DNA of 64,000 nt from positions 13,133 to 77,132 of the forward strand of contig CAZTGZ010000012.1 of NCBI GenBank assembly GCA_964613385.1, written 5' to 3'. Position 1 is the first letter of the stretch. Each line of letters starts with the position of its first letter. Shown here piece by piece: positions 37,424-45,167 of the stretch. The notes under the pieces are model-generated. The model was not told the DNA's origin. It saw only the letters and a list, made by a program, of their open reading frames with translations, and searched no databases. Position numbers and translations under genes: made by a program. Origin of the DNA: CAZTGZ01 sp964613385. GTDB taxonomy: Bacteria; Bacteroidota; Bacteroidia; NS11-12g; UBA9320.

Positions 37424-37638
37424 ATAGTCTGAAACTTCTGCTTGAAAGACGACTTTTTGGCGTTTGTGACGCCTTGGGAAGCTCATTGAAAATCAGCAGC
37501 TCCAGAATTCGTCTCTATTTTATTTACACTTCCTTTTTAACCCTGGGATCTCCTGTATTGATTTATCTGGTTATGGCATTCTGGATTAATCTGAAACAGG
37601 AACACTTCGGAAAACGACGTTCCTTACTGGATCTCTGA
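37420..37638 (+). CDS. PspC-domain protein
   Basis: A 72-residue PspC-like protein. The domain shows GVCDALG, the SSRIRLYFIYTSFL stretch and a terminal membrane helix (VLIYLVMAFWI) followed by a basic tail. PspC domains sit in the inner membrane and often sense envelope stress, but this short stand-alone form has no assigned role. It is translationally coupled to DUF2851 and overlaps the convergent NlpC/P60 gene by 15 bases. Confidence 0.9.
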   Translation: MNSLKLLLERRLFGVCDALGSSLKISSSRIRLYFIYTSFLTLGSPVLIYLVMAFWINLKQEHFGKRRSLLDL

Positions 37639-38172
37639 CATACGACCACCGCTATAGAATCTGCGGCGATAATAATCTTCATCCATATGGCTGATGATTA
37701 CACCTTTTTGAACGGAAGCGTGTATGAAATAACCCTGCCCCAGATATACTCCCACATGGCTGATTCTGTTCTTATAGATTTTAAAGAATAATAAGTCTCC
37801 GTGCTGTAATGCCGATTTTGTTACCGGCTTGCATTGTTGGTATATCCCTGCACTGCTGTGTACCAACTCAATATTATATACCCTTTTGTATAAATACTGC
37901 GCAAACCCCGAACAATCTGTTCCATTCTTAGAACACATACCGTACTGATAGGGTACGCCCACCCATTCGCATCCGGTCAGCAGAATTTCAGTATTGTATG
38001 AACTGTCGAATGGGATATGCAGTTTTTCGCTCATTTGCAGCAAATTGTAATGCAGTACTTTTTGCTTTTTGTCCGGATTTACCTCAAAATCACCCAAAAC
38101 AGGTGATTGTGCCCATGTGCATAAACACGAGAAACATAGATAAAAAAGGGTAAAAACGCCTGTTTTGAACAT
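37624..38172 (-). CDS. NlpC/P60-family peptidoglycan endopeptidase
   Basis: A 182-residue exported Cys peptidase. The catalytic Cys is in TDCSGF (about residue 87), the His in SHVGVYL and the third residue in FIHASV. The fold normally cuts the D-Glu to diamino acid bond of peptidoglycan stems. The start at 38172 gives a clean signal peptide (MFKTGVFTLFY..., cleavage after CTWAQ). An ATG 24 bases upstream is in frame, but a TAACTTTG box lies between the two ATGs. It is convergent with pspC. Confidence 0.92.
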   Translation of the reverse strand: MFKTGVFTLFYLCFSCLCTWAQSPVLGDFEVNPDKKQKVLHYNLLQMSEKLHIPFDSSYNTEILLTGCEWVGVPYQYGMCSKNGTDCSGFAQYLYKRVYNIELVHSSAGIYQQCKPVTKSALQHGDLLFFKIYKNRISHVGVYLGQGYFIHASVQKGVIISHMDEDYYRRRFYSGGRMSEIQ

Positions 38173-38180
38173 ATCCGCCG

Positions 38181-38188
38181 CAAAGTTA
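38181..38188 (-). promoter_or_regulatory. -7 box upstream of the NlpC/P60 gene
   Basis: The minus strand reads TAACTTTG, a perfect TAnnTTTG, ending 8 bases before the ATG at 38172. It favours that start over the ATG at 38196. Confidence 0.4.
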
Positions 38189-38453
38189 AGGCGCATTCAA
38201 AAGAATTGGTGTTTATAACTGTTAATACTACGTTTATTTTCGGTGAACACAATGTTTAACAATTTGATAATATGACAATTACGTCCTCAGATGCCCGGCT
38301 TTGATGTCCAACATCTTTCCCATTTTCAGAATTGTTTCCGAACCTGAAAATTTTTGGGAAAAGCGTATTGTAACTTTTAATAGACAGTAGGTGCATTCTC
38401 CTATTTTTCAATGCATTAGGGAAATGTGAACTTTGACCTAAAGAAAATACCTT

Positions 38454-38915
38454 ATGCAACAATCCATGTCATTCTATCGCACAACCAAGGGTTTTAAGAA
38501 CAATCATAAAAGTTCTGAACTTACTTGTGAGAATTGTGGTGCTCAGTTTCTGGCCAACCGGAACAATGCCCGCTTTTGCAGCAGCAGCTGTCGCTCACAA
38601 TTTTGGCTCAATAAAAACGACAAGCGCGTAATAACATTAACCGTGCCTGCCGATATTGATGAAAACTATCTGGAAAGCATCAAAGAACTCCTGATGAATT
38701 ACAAGCGCAAGCCTATTCCGACATTGGTTCCTGTTAAAGAAAAGGAAACCCGCATGTTTGAAGACAGCTCTGAGTTGGACTTATACCTGCGTTCCATTGG
38801 ATATCAGGATTATAAAATTCCAAAAATTGATTGGGGAATTTACTACGATGAAGGCTTGACCATTAAGAAAGTAGAAAATGGTTGGGAAACTACGGTAATT
38901 CGCAAAGCGGGATAA
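38454..38915 (+). CDS. Small zinc-ribbon protein, unknown function
   Basis: A 153-residue protein with a four-Cys zinc ribbon near residues 25-46 (CENCGAQF...RFCSSSC). This ribbon is shared with many small Bacteroidota proteins that have no assigned role. The C-terminal part (about 90 residues) is acidic and unrelated to anything I recognise. It could be a DNA- or RNA-binding protein by analogy only. A perfect terminator follows. The 257-base interval before it holds no other gene that I can see. Confidence 0.7.
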   Translation: MQQSMSFYRTTKGFKNNHKSSELTCENCGAQFLANRNNARFCSSSCRSQFWLNKNDKRVITLTVPADIDENYLESIKELLMNYKRKPIPTLVPVKEKETRMFEDSSELDLYLRSIGYQDYKIPKIDWGIYYDEGLTIKKVENGWETTVIRKAG

Positions 38916-38938
38916 TTAAGCTGTGAAATCATATTGTG

Positions 38939-38969
38939 AAAGGCTTCTACTTCAGTGGAGGCCTTTTTT
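38939..38969 (+). terminator. Intrinsic terminator after the zinc-ribbon gene
   Basis: AAAGGCTTCTAC-TTCA-GTGGAGGCCTTT folds into a 12-bp stem (G-T pairs allowed) with a four-base loop and is followed by T residues. It lies 23 bases after the stop and before the convergent reductase gene. Confidence 0.92.
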
Positions 38970-39035
38970 GTTGCGGATAATTCAAGTTCCGGTGAATTTG
39001 AACGGATTCAAATCCCGACGTTCAGAAAAATTAGA

Positions 39036-40103
39036 CTATTCGTAAACCACATGAACCCCATCGGTAAGCGGGTGACTTTGACAAGTCAGTACAAAGCCCT
39101 CCTTTATTTCGGCATCGCTCAGACCTTCTCTTTCGTCCATGTGTACCTTTCCGGCCAATACCCTGGCCCTGCACGTTGTACAAACCCCAACCGTACAGGA
39201 AAACGGTGGTTCAAGACCCGCGTCCTGGGCAGCATACAGAATGGTATCGCCCGGAGAAACGGTAATTTCGTGTTCCTTGCCGTATAGTTCTACCTTTACC
39301 TGATGAGCTACCGATGCATTTTCCGTTAAATCCGGTTCGGGTTTTTTAGCCTCTGCCACAACCGCAGTAAAGTATTCTGTATGAATGTGTTCAGCCGGAA
39401 TACCCGCCATCTCCAGACTGGTTTTTGCCAATTGCATCAAAGCTCCCGGACCGCATATATAATAATGGGCCTCCCTTGGAGCATGAACATACTGCCTCAA
39501 GATCTGATGAATGATGGGAATTTGTAAAAAACCACTGAGTCCATTCCAATTGGCCGGTGCCTCGTCATACGACAAGATCAATTCCAGACGATCGTTGTAG
39601 GATTGCTTCAGCTTTTCAAGTTCCTCCTTGAATATGACCGAATGCTCATCTCGGTTCGCATATATCAATGTGATTTTGCTGCCCGGTTCTTCGTGTAGCA
39701 ATGTCAATAATATGGAATACAAGGGGGTGATCCCACTTCCTCCGCCAATCAATACATAATGCAAACTGCGACCAGAATCAGGTTCAACAGTGAATTTACC
39801 CATAGGGGGCATGGCTTCCAACATATCTCCCTCCTTCAAAACCTCATTCATAAACGTACTCATGCGCCCGTTGTCCACTTTTTTCACCGCAATAACCGGC
39901 TGTGGATTCAAATACGGGCTGCTGCAAACAGAGTAACTCCTTCGAATGCCCTCTCCGTTCAATTCGGTATAAAAGGTTAAATACTGACCCGCCTTATAAA
40001 CGAATTGATTTCTCAGATGAGTAGGAATCTCAAATTCAATACTCACAGCATCGTCGGTTTCCCGTTTAATCGACTGAACTTTTAATGGATAAAATCCTTG
40101 CAT
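39036..40103 (-). CDS. PaaE-like 2Fe-2S/FAD oxidoreductase
   Basis: A 355-residue reductase of the PaaE/HmpX type. It has an N-terminal FAD domain (RRSYSVCSSP), an NAD(P) domain (GGGSGITP, YICGPGAL) and a C-terminal plant-type 2Fe-2S domain (SCTVGVCTTC with a later CQS). It transfers electrons from NAD(P)H through FAD to the cluster and on to a partner such as an oxygenase or desaturase. No paa operon is nearby, so the partner is unknown and PaaE function is not claimed. It starts 3 bases after the asd stop and is co-directional with asd and the DAHP synthase gene. Confidence 0.9.
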   Translation of the reverse strand: MQGFYPLKVQSIKRETDDAVSIEFEIPTHLRNQFVYKAGQYLTFYTELNGEGIRRSYSVCSSPYLNPQPVIAVKKVDNGRMSTFMNEVLKEGDMLEAMPPMGKFTVEPDSGRSLHYVLIGGGSGITPLYSILLTLLHEEPGSKITLIYANRDEHSVIFKEELEKLKQSYNDRLELILSYDEAPANWNGLSGFLQIPIIHQILRQYVHAPREAHYYICGPGALMQLAKTSLEMAGIPAEHIHTEYFTAVVAEAKKPEPDLTENASVAHQVKVELYGKEHEITVSPGDTILYAAQDAGLEPPFSCTVGVCTTCRARVLAGKVHMDEREGLSDAEIKEGFVLTCQSHPLTDGVHVVYE

Positions 40104-40106
40104 TTC

Positions 40107-41155
40107 TTATGATTCAATAAAGCCCTTTTGATATAGCCATTCTGCGATCTGAACCGCATTGGTGGCGGCTCCTTTGCGCAAATTGTCCGATACAATCCAT
40201 AGATTCAGCGTTTTATCAGCGCTTTCATCCCTTCTGATTCTACCAACAAAAACATCATTTTTGCCGGCGGCCAGTAAAGGCATTGGATATAGATTTTGAG
40301 ACGGATTGTCCTGAACAACTATCCCCGGCGTGCTTTCCAACAGACGGTACACTTCATCCATTTCAAAATCGTCATGAAAACTTACATTGACAGATTCGCT
40401 ATGTCCACCCATAACAGGCACTCTTACGGCCGTTGCTGTAATGCGCAAATCGGGAGAACCCAGTATTTTCCTCGTTTCGTGCACCATTTTCATTTCTTCT
40501 CTGGTATAGCGATTGTCGAGAAATACATCGCAATGCGGGATGAGACGGCGAACGAGATCGGCGCCCTCTGGCTTCNNNNNNNNNNATGCGGGATGCAATT
40601 TCGATCTATGGGGTAATGATACGCCCTATCCGCTTCCTGTCCCGTCCTTTCTGCTTCCAGTTGTGCCAGCGCCTTTTGTCCTGTGCCGGTAACCGATTGA
40701 TAGGTGCTTACCACAATACGGTCAATATGAAACCTGCGGTGTAAAGGTGCCAGTGTCATCACCATCTGAATGGTGGAACAATTTGGATTGGCAATGATAT
40801 AATCGTCCTTCTTCAGGATGTCGGCATTAATTTCCGGAACAATTAAAGGAATACCGGGTTCCATGCGCCAGGCAGAACTATTGTCAATTACATAGATGCC
40901 TTTGTCGCGAAAAGCCGGAGCCATAGCCAGAGATATGCTTCCTCCTGCAGAAAAAACTGCAATCTGAGCACCGTATTCCAAGGCTTCATCAAAAGAAACA
41001 ATGGGGTATTCCTTATTTCTGAATATTACCTTCTTACCTATGGATTTTTCTGACGCGACTGGAACAATAGCTTCAACGGGAAGTGTACTCTCTTCCAGAA
41101 CCTTTAACATAACGGTACCCACCATTCCGGTAGCACCGGCAACTATTACTTTCAT
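40107..41155 (-). CDS. asd: Aspartate-semialdehyde dehydrogenase (with assembly artefact)
   Basis: Reduces aspartyl phosphate to aspartate semialdehyde, the entry to Lys, Thr, Met and diaminopimelate. The NADP site GATGMVG, the catalytic Cys in NPNCSTIQM and the late GHSESVN segment are present. The frame is broken at 40543-40595 by a 10-N gap plus unrelated bases. The decamer ATGCGGGATG occurs on both sides (40533-40542 and 40586-40595). Removing 40543-40595 restores one frame of 331 codons with RNCIPHCDVFLDNRY across the join, as expected for the family. The gene itself is therefore intact. Confidence 0.9.
40576..40585. other. Assembly gap (10 N) inside asd, with adjacent mis-joined tail
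   Basis: Ten N. The 33 bases at 40543-40575 next to the gap have no place in the asd protein and look like an erroneous contig end. Confidence 0.93.
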
Positions 41156-41156
41156 G

Positions 41157-42026
41157 TCAGATATTTACGGTTTCAGGGCTTATCTTTTCCTGCAGACCCA
41201 AAGTTCTGCCGGCGGCCTGCGCAAATTTCTGCAAATTTGGAATCATTCGGGCAAAATCTTCGGGATATAAAGATTGTGGGCCGTCGCTCAATGCGTTTTC
41301 GGGGTTATGATGTACTTCTATCATCAGTCCATCTGCACCTGCGGCAATGGCTGCATAACTCATGGGCTCAACCAGTTCTCTGACACCTGTTCCCTGACTC
41401 GGGTCAACAATGATGGGCAAATGGCTTAAATGCTTGATTTGAGGAACCGCAGCCAGGTCTAAGGTGTTTCTGGTGGAATGGTCAAAGGTGCGAATTCCGC
41501 GCTCGCATAAAATCACTTCCTCGTTACCTCCCAACAAAATATACTCCGCAGCCAGAAGCCACTCTTCGATGGTGGCATCCATCCCCCTTTTTAACAAAAC
41601 AGGCTTATGGGTTTTGCCCAACTCTTTCAGAAACTGATAATTTTTCATGTTTCTGGTACCTATTTGAATCACATCCGTATAGTCATAAACCTCTTCGAGC
41701 AGGCTCAGGTCCATGACTTCGGTAATGATTTGCATTCCGGTCTTCTCTTTAACTTGCTTTAAAAGACGAAGTCCTTCCTTTTTCAAACCCTGAAATGCAT
41801 ATGGAGACGTTCTGGGCTTATAGGCTCCTCCTCTGAGAAATTTCACTCCTACCTTGCTCAAATAGCTGGCAATCGTTCCAATTTGCTCTTCACTCTCAAC
41901 GGCACATGGCCCCGCAATCACACAAATTTCCTGTCCTCCTATTGGGTTTCCATTCACGTTCATAACTGAATGCCGACCTTTCCAGTCGAACCCAGCCAAT
42001 TGATATGGATGATGTGTATTAGACAT
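41157..42026 (-). CDS. aroF: 3-Deoxy-7-phosphoheptulonate synthase (short, KDO8P-type)
   Basis: A 289-residue DAHP synthase that joins PEP and erythrose 4-phosphate, the first shikimate step. The AGPCAVES start, the FLRGGAYKPRTSP segment and the IIVDPSQGTG element identify the type Ib (KdsA-like) family. There is no fused chorismate mutase or ACT domain, so feedback control must come from elsewhere or be absent. It stops one base before the asd start and 24 bases after the DUF4270 stop, suggesting one transcript of at least asd, the reductase and this gene. Confidence 0.92.
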   Translation of the reverse strand: MSNTHHPYQLAGFDWKGRHSVMNVNGNPIGGQEICVIAGPCAVESEEQIGTIASYLSKVGVKFLRGGAYKPRTSPYAFQGLKKEGLRLLKQVKEKTGMQIITEVMDLSLLEEVYDYTDVIQIGTRNMKNYQFLKELGKTHKPVLLKRGMDATIEEWLLAAEYILLGGNEEVILCERGIRTFDHSTRNTLDLAAVPQIKHLSHLPIIVDPSQGTGVRELVEPMSYAAIAAGADGLMIEVHHNPENALSDGPQSLYPEDFARMIPNLQKFAQAAGRTLGLQEKISPETVNI

Positions 42027-42050
42027 ATAATTAAAACAGATGAATGGGTT

Positions 42051-43421
42051 TCAAAGTTTGTTATAAACGATTCTGACCTTCGTTTTTGAATTGTCGATAA
42101 GCATCCGATAAGCACTCAGTGGAAAATCAGAAGGAATGGTTAAGGTAAATCCCTTGTTCACATCTACCCCTTTTTCGAGATAGGTATCCAGCATTTCCTG
42201 AAGGTGGCGGTTAAAACGGAAAGTTACGCCTCCCAACGAGCTATTGTAGAATCCCCCATAATTGGTATATCCCGACCATCCGGCAGGTGGCAACAATGCA
42301 TCGGCCAGGTCTGTAATAACCCGATTGGATTGATTCACCGAGTCGGCTGCATAAAACAACATACGGTATGGTGCCGGAAAATCACTGCTGATTGTTCCAC
42401 TCACCGGATAAAACGTAATGCTCGCTTCGTGTACGATGGTTTTTCTCCCATCCGCCACCAAATTCATCAGATGTGGTATCCGAATAAAGGCTTTGGCACC
42501 CGCCATGGATTGTACATATGATGTAGTTCTTGGAATGCTGGTCATGCCCAATTGGTTTTGCAATTCGCTACTCCTTTGAGGAAAATCGTATCCCTGAACT
42601 CTGTCCGATTCGGCTGTAATGCTGAACAACTTAGATTCGCCCTGATTATAGTATACCTTTAATCCGGAGATGCTGTTGACCAGGCTGACATTTACAATAG
42701 CGCCCTGACCTGCAGACAATGAACCACTTTCCGGCAATATGGCGATACCTTTTAACCAGTTGAGGAATGCATCTTTACTGCTGAATACAGAACCAGAAGC
42801 CTGAAGCAATTCCTGACCAAAGGCATTGTCAAGCCTGATGCGCATCTGGGGGGCCAGATAAGTACTGTCTGTTCCATTGATGGCAAGCACACTGTCTTTG
42901 GTAGAAAATGAACCATTAAACTCTCCCAATTTGTCGGAGGTCGTGAAAGATGCATTTTGATAATATGCATCCTGGGGTTTCATATCTTCCGATAGTCTGT
43001 ATACCGACAATTTCTGCACATGGTCGCGATTTCCAACGGAATTTTCAAGTCCGTATTTCAAAATCAAAACCACCGAATCGAGCACCGGTGCGCTTCCGAA
43101 GGTGAGGTTCACTTCCGGCAATTGCAACTGAAAATAGAGCCTGGCAGATGCTTTACCGAAAACTGGATCGTTGAAAGCACCCAACAAATTGGTGCTCAAG
43201 GAATCCGTTCTGGTGGAGTCTGCCTTTATTGTCCAGCTTTCAACTGTAAAAGTATCGGCAACTGTTCCGTAAATGCTTCCATTGGAAGGCAGCAAATCCA
43301 GGCCAATATCGGTTTCATCGTTGCGGCACGAAGAAAACATCCAGGCCACAGCGAAAAGGAACAGAAATCGGGAAAATAGCCGTTGGAACCTGAGATCAGT
43401 TGCTGGAGAGCACTGTATCAT
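42051..43421 (-). CDS. DUF4270 lipoprotein
   Basis: A 456-residue lipoprotein of the Bacteroidota DUF4270 family. The signal ends in MFSSC, the mature start has the D-ETDIGLDLLP pattern, and the body carries PVFGKASARLYFQL and late WSGYTNYGGFYN. Family members sit next to a starch-synthase-like gene, as here. Their role in polysaccharide or envelope metabolism is unproven. The ATG at 43421 is chosen over a frame opening 36 bases upstream. It overlaps the upstream gene by 26 bases. Confidence 0.88.
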   Translation of the reverse strand: MIQCSPATDLRFQRLFSRFLFLFAVAWMFSSCRNDETDIGLDLLPSNGSIYGTVADTFTVESWTIKADSTRTDSLSTNLLGAFNDPVFGKASARLYFQLQLPEVNLTFGSAPVLDSVVLILKYGLENSVGNRDHVQKLSVYRLSEDMKPQDAYYQNASFTTSDKLGEFNGSFSTKDSVLAINGTDSTYLAPQMRIRLDNAFGQELLQASGSVFSSKDAFLNWLKGIAILPESGSLSAGQGAIVNVSLVNSISGLKVYYNQGESKLFSITAESDRVQGYDFPQRSSELQNQLGMTSIPRTTSYVQSMAGAKAFIRIPHLMNLVADGRKTIVHEASITFYPVSGTISSDFPAPYRMLFYAADSVNQSNRVITDLADALLPPAGWSGYTNYGGFYNSSLGGVTFRFNRHLQEMLDTYLEKGVDVNKGFTLTIPSDFPLSAYRMLIDNSKTKVRIVYNKL

Positions 43422-44214
43422 AAAAGTTCGTGTATGCTTCTCCAATTTGCTCTCCATTATGTTCCATTACATGCTTGTTGGAAACAGCACTGATGTATGA
43501 ATTCACTTCAGGATCGATTTCTTCACTGCATTTTACCACAGCATCAGCATGTGCAATGGCGCCCATGTATAAACTGCTGCAATCTGCCTTTCCAAAAGGG
43601 GCCATATCCTCGTCGGTAATATGGTTTAAACCGGCCTTTCTGGTGAAGTCTGAACCCAGGGTGTCCTGAAAACTTGAATCGAATACAGAATAAACGATTT
43701 TGGCACTTTTAAACACCGGCTCATCCTTATATATGGTTTTCAAGTACAGGGGAATTAAACTGGTCATCCAACCCTGGCAATGGATAATGTCCGGATACCA
43801 TCCAAGCTTACGAACGGTTTCCAGGGCACCTTTGCAAAAGAAAATTACTCTTTCGTCGTTGTCATCAAAAAACTTATCGTTTTCATCATTGTAGATGAAC
43901 TTTCTGTGGAAATAGTCTTCATTGTCAAGAAAATATACCTGCATTTTTGTTCCGGGAATAGACGCTACCTTAATGGTTAAAGGGTTGTCATTGTCATCGA
44001 TGGTGATGTTCATTCCGGATAGCCTAACGACCTCATGCAGTCGGTTCCGTCTTTCATTGATAACGCCGAAACGCGGCACCAAAATGCGAACTTCATTATC
44101 CTGCTCCTGTATTGCCTGGGGCAGAATTCTCGCAACTTCAGAAACCGTTGATGTTTCCAGAAATGGGGCCATCTCAGATGAAATAAACAGAACTTTTTTG
44201 TGATTATTTTCCAT
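43396..44214 (-). CDS. Short glycogen/starch synthase-like (GT5) protein
   Basis: A 272-residue protein matching only the N-terminal catalytic domain of GT5 starch synthases (VLFISSEMAPF, HCQGWMTSLIPLYLK). The KTGGL ADP-glucose motif of full enzymes is altered here to FLETSTVSEVA. The C-terminal donor half is missing, as in the conserved short family of Bacteroidota, so it is unlikely to be a full glycogen synthase. It is next to DUF4270, its usual neighbour. The start at 44214 gives MENNHKKVLFISS. A TATCTTTG box lies about 30 bases upstream. Confidence 0.85.
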   Translation of the reverse strand: MENNHKKVLFISSEMAPFLETSTVSEVARILPQAIQEQDNEVRILVPRFGVINERRNRLHEVVRLSGMNITIDDNDNPLTIKVASIPGTKMQVYFLDNEDYFHRKFIYNDENDKFFDDNDERVIFFCKGALETVRKLGWYPDIIHCQGWMTSLIPLYLKTIYKDEPVFKSAKIVYSVFDSSFQDTLGSDFTRKAGLNHITDEDMAPFGKADCSSLYMGAIAHADAVVKCSEEIDPEVNSYISAVSNKHVMEHNGEQIGEAYTNFYDTVLSSN

Positions 44215-44243
44215 ATGGTTGTGAATATAAATTATGGTATGCG

Positions 44244-44251
44244 CAAAGATA
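44244..44251 (-). promoter_or_regulatory. -7 box upstream of the GT5-like gene
   Basis: The minus strand reads TATCTTTG followed by CGCATACC, a perfect TAnnTTTG. It ends 29 bases before the ATG. A TTTG 14 bases upstream is too close for a standard -33 box. Confidence 0.45.
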
Positions 44252-44312
44252 ACGCTTAATATTTGCAAATTTGTCTGTATACACACTTGCATTTATGGTA
44301 TTTTTTGACTAA

Positions 44313-45163
44313 ATGAAGATACTCAAGACCGCAACCAACGTCAGTAAAGATGTTGATAATCAGAAACTTAAAGGCAAATCAATTGGTTTTGTCCCTACCA
44401 TGGGGGCCTTACATGCCGGTCATTTAGCCCTGATTAATGCCAGTAAAGCCCAGGGACATTATACCATATGCAGCATTTTTGTGAATCCCACCCAGTTTAA
44501 TGACCCCTCAGATCTGGCTAAATATCCACGTACCCTCGAAAAAGATATCCTGCTTTTAGCCCAATCCGGCGTTGATCTCCTGTATTGTCCCGACACCCAG
44601 GATGTGTACGGTAATGATTTCGTGGATGANNNNNNNNNNCCATCGCATTGGGGCATCTGGAACATATTTTAGAAGGAGCATTCAGACCCAATCATTTCAT
44701 GGGCGTTGCAAAGGTGGTGAAACGCCTGTTCGAAATAACCCACTGCGACCATGCCTATTTCGGGCAGAAAGATTTCCAGCAAACCCTGGTCGTGAAGAAA
44801 ATGATGGAGCAATTTGACTTCCATATTCAGCTCCATGTATGTCCGATAGTGCGGGAAACCAATGGTCTGGCGATGAGCTCAAGAAATGAAAGACTGAGTT
44901 CCCAGGGCCGAAAACTGGCCGGATTCATTTATAAGGCATTACTCACACTGAAGGAAGACATCAAATCACTTCCCCTGTCAACAGCCCTGCAAAAAGCCCG
45001 GGATTTTGTCGGTTCCCAACCGGATGCAGACCTTGAATATCTAGAAATTGTCGATGCGAATTCCCTCCAAACCCTGCATTATACCGATGAAAGTAGGAAT
45101 TCTGTCGCTTTAATCGTGGTGAAATACGAAAATGTTAGACTTTTGGACAATATATTATTATAA
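44313..45163 (+). CDS. panC: Pantoate-beta-alanine ligase (with assembly gap)
   Basis: Joins pantoate and beta-alanine with ATP to make pantothenate. The N-terminal part shows FVPTMGALHAGH and the SIFVNPTQF motif, the C-terminal part shows FRPNHFMGV, YFGQKDFQQ and MSSRNERLS. Ten N at 44630-44639 break the frame. The two halves fit one gene if the gap were 11 (or 8) bases, giving 283 residues, the normal length. The gene is therefore probably intact, with an imprecise gap size. It diverges from the GT5-like gene and lies 4 bases before the first amidohydrolase gene. Confidence 0.9.
44630..44639. other. Assembly gap (10 N) inside panC
   Basis: The reading frames of the two panC halves are off by one across these ten N, so the gap length is a placeholder and not a real count. 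Confidence 0.95.
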
Positions 45164-45167
45164 ATAG

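Noticed and set aside
39036..40103. Phenylacetate degradation operon
   Set aside because: Only a PaaE-like reductase is present. None of paaA, paaB, paaC or paaD is nearby.
43396..44214. Full glycogen synthase
   Set aside because: Only the N-terminal GT5 half is present and the KTGGL motif is altered, so glycogen synthesis is not claimed.
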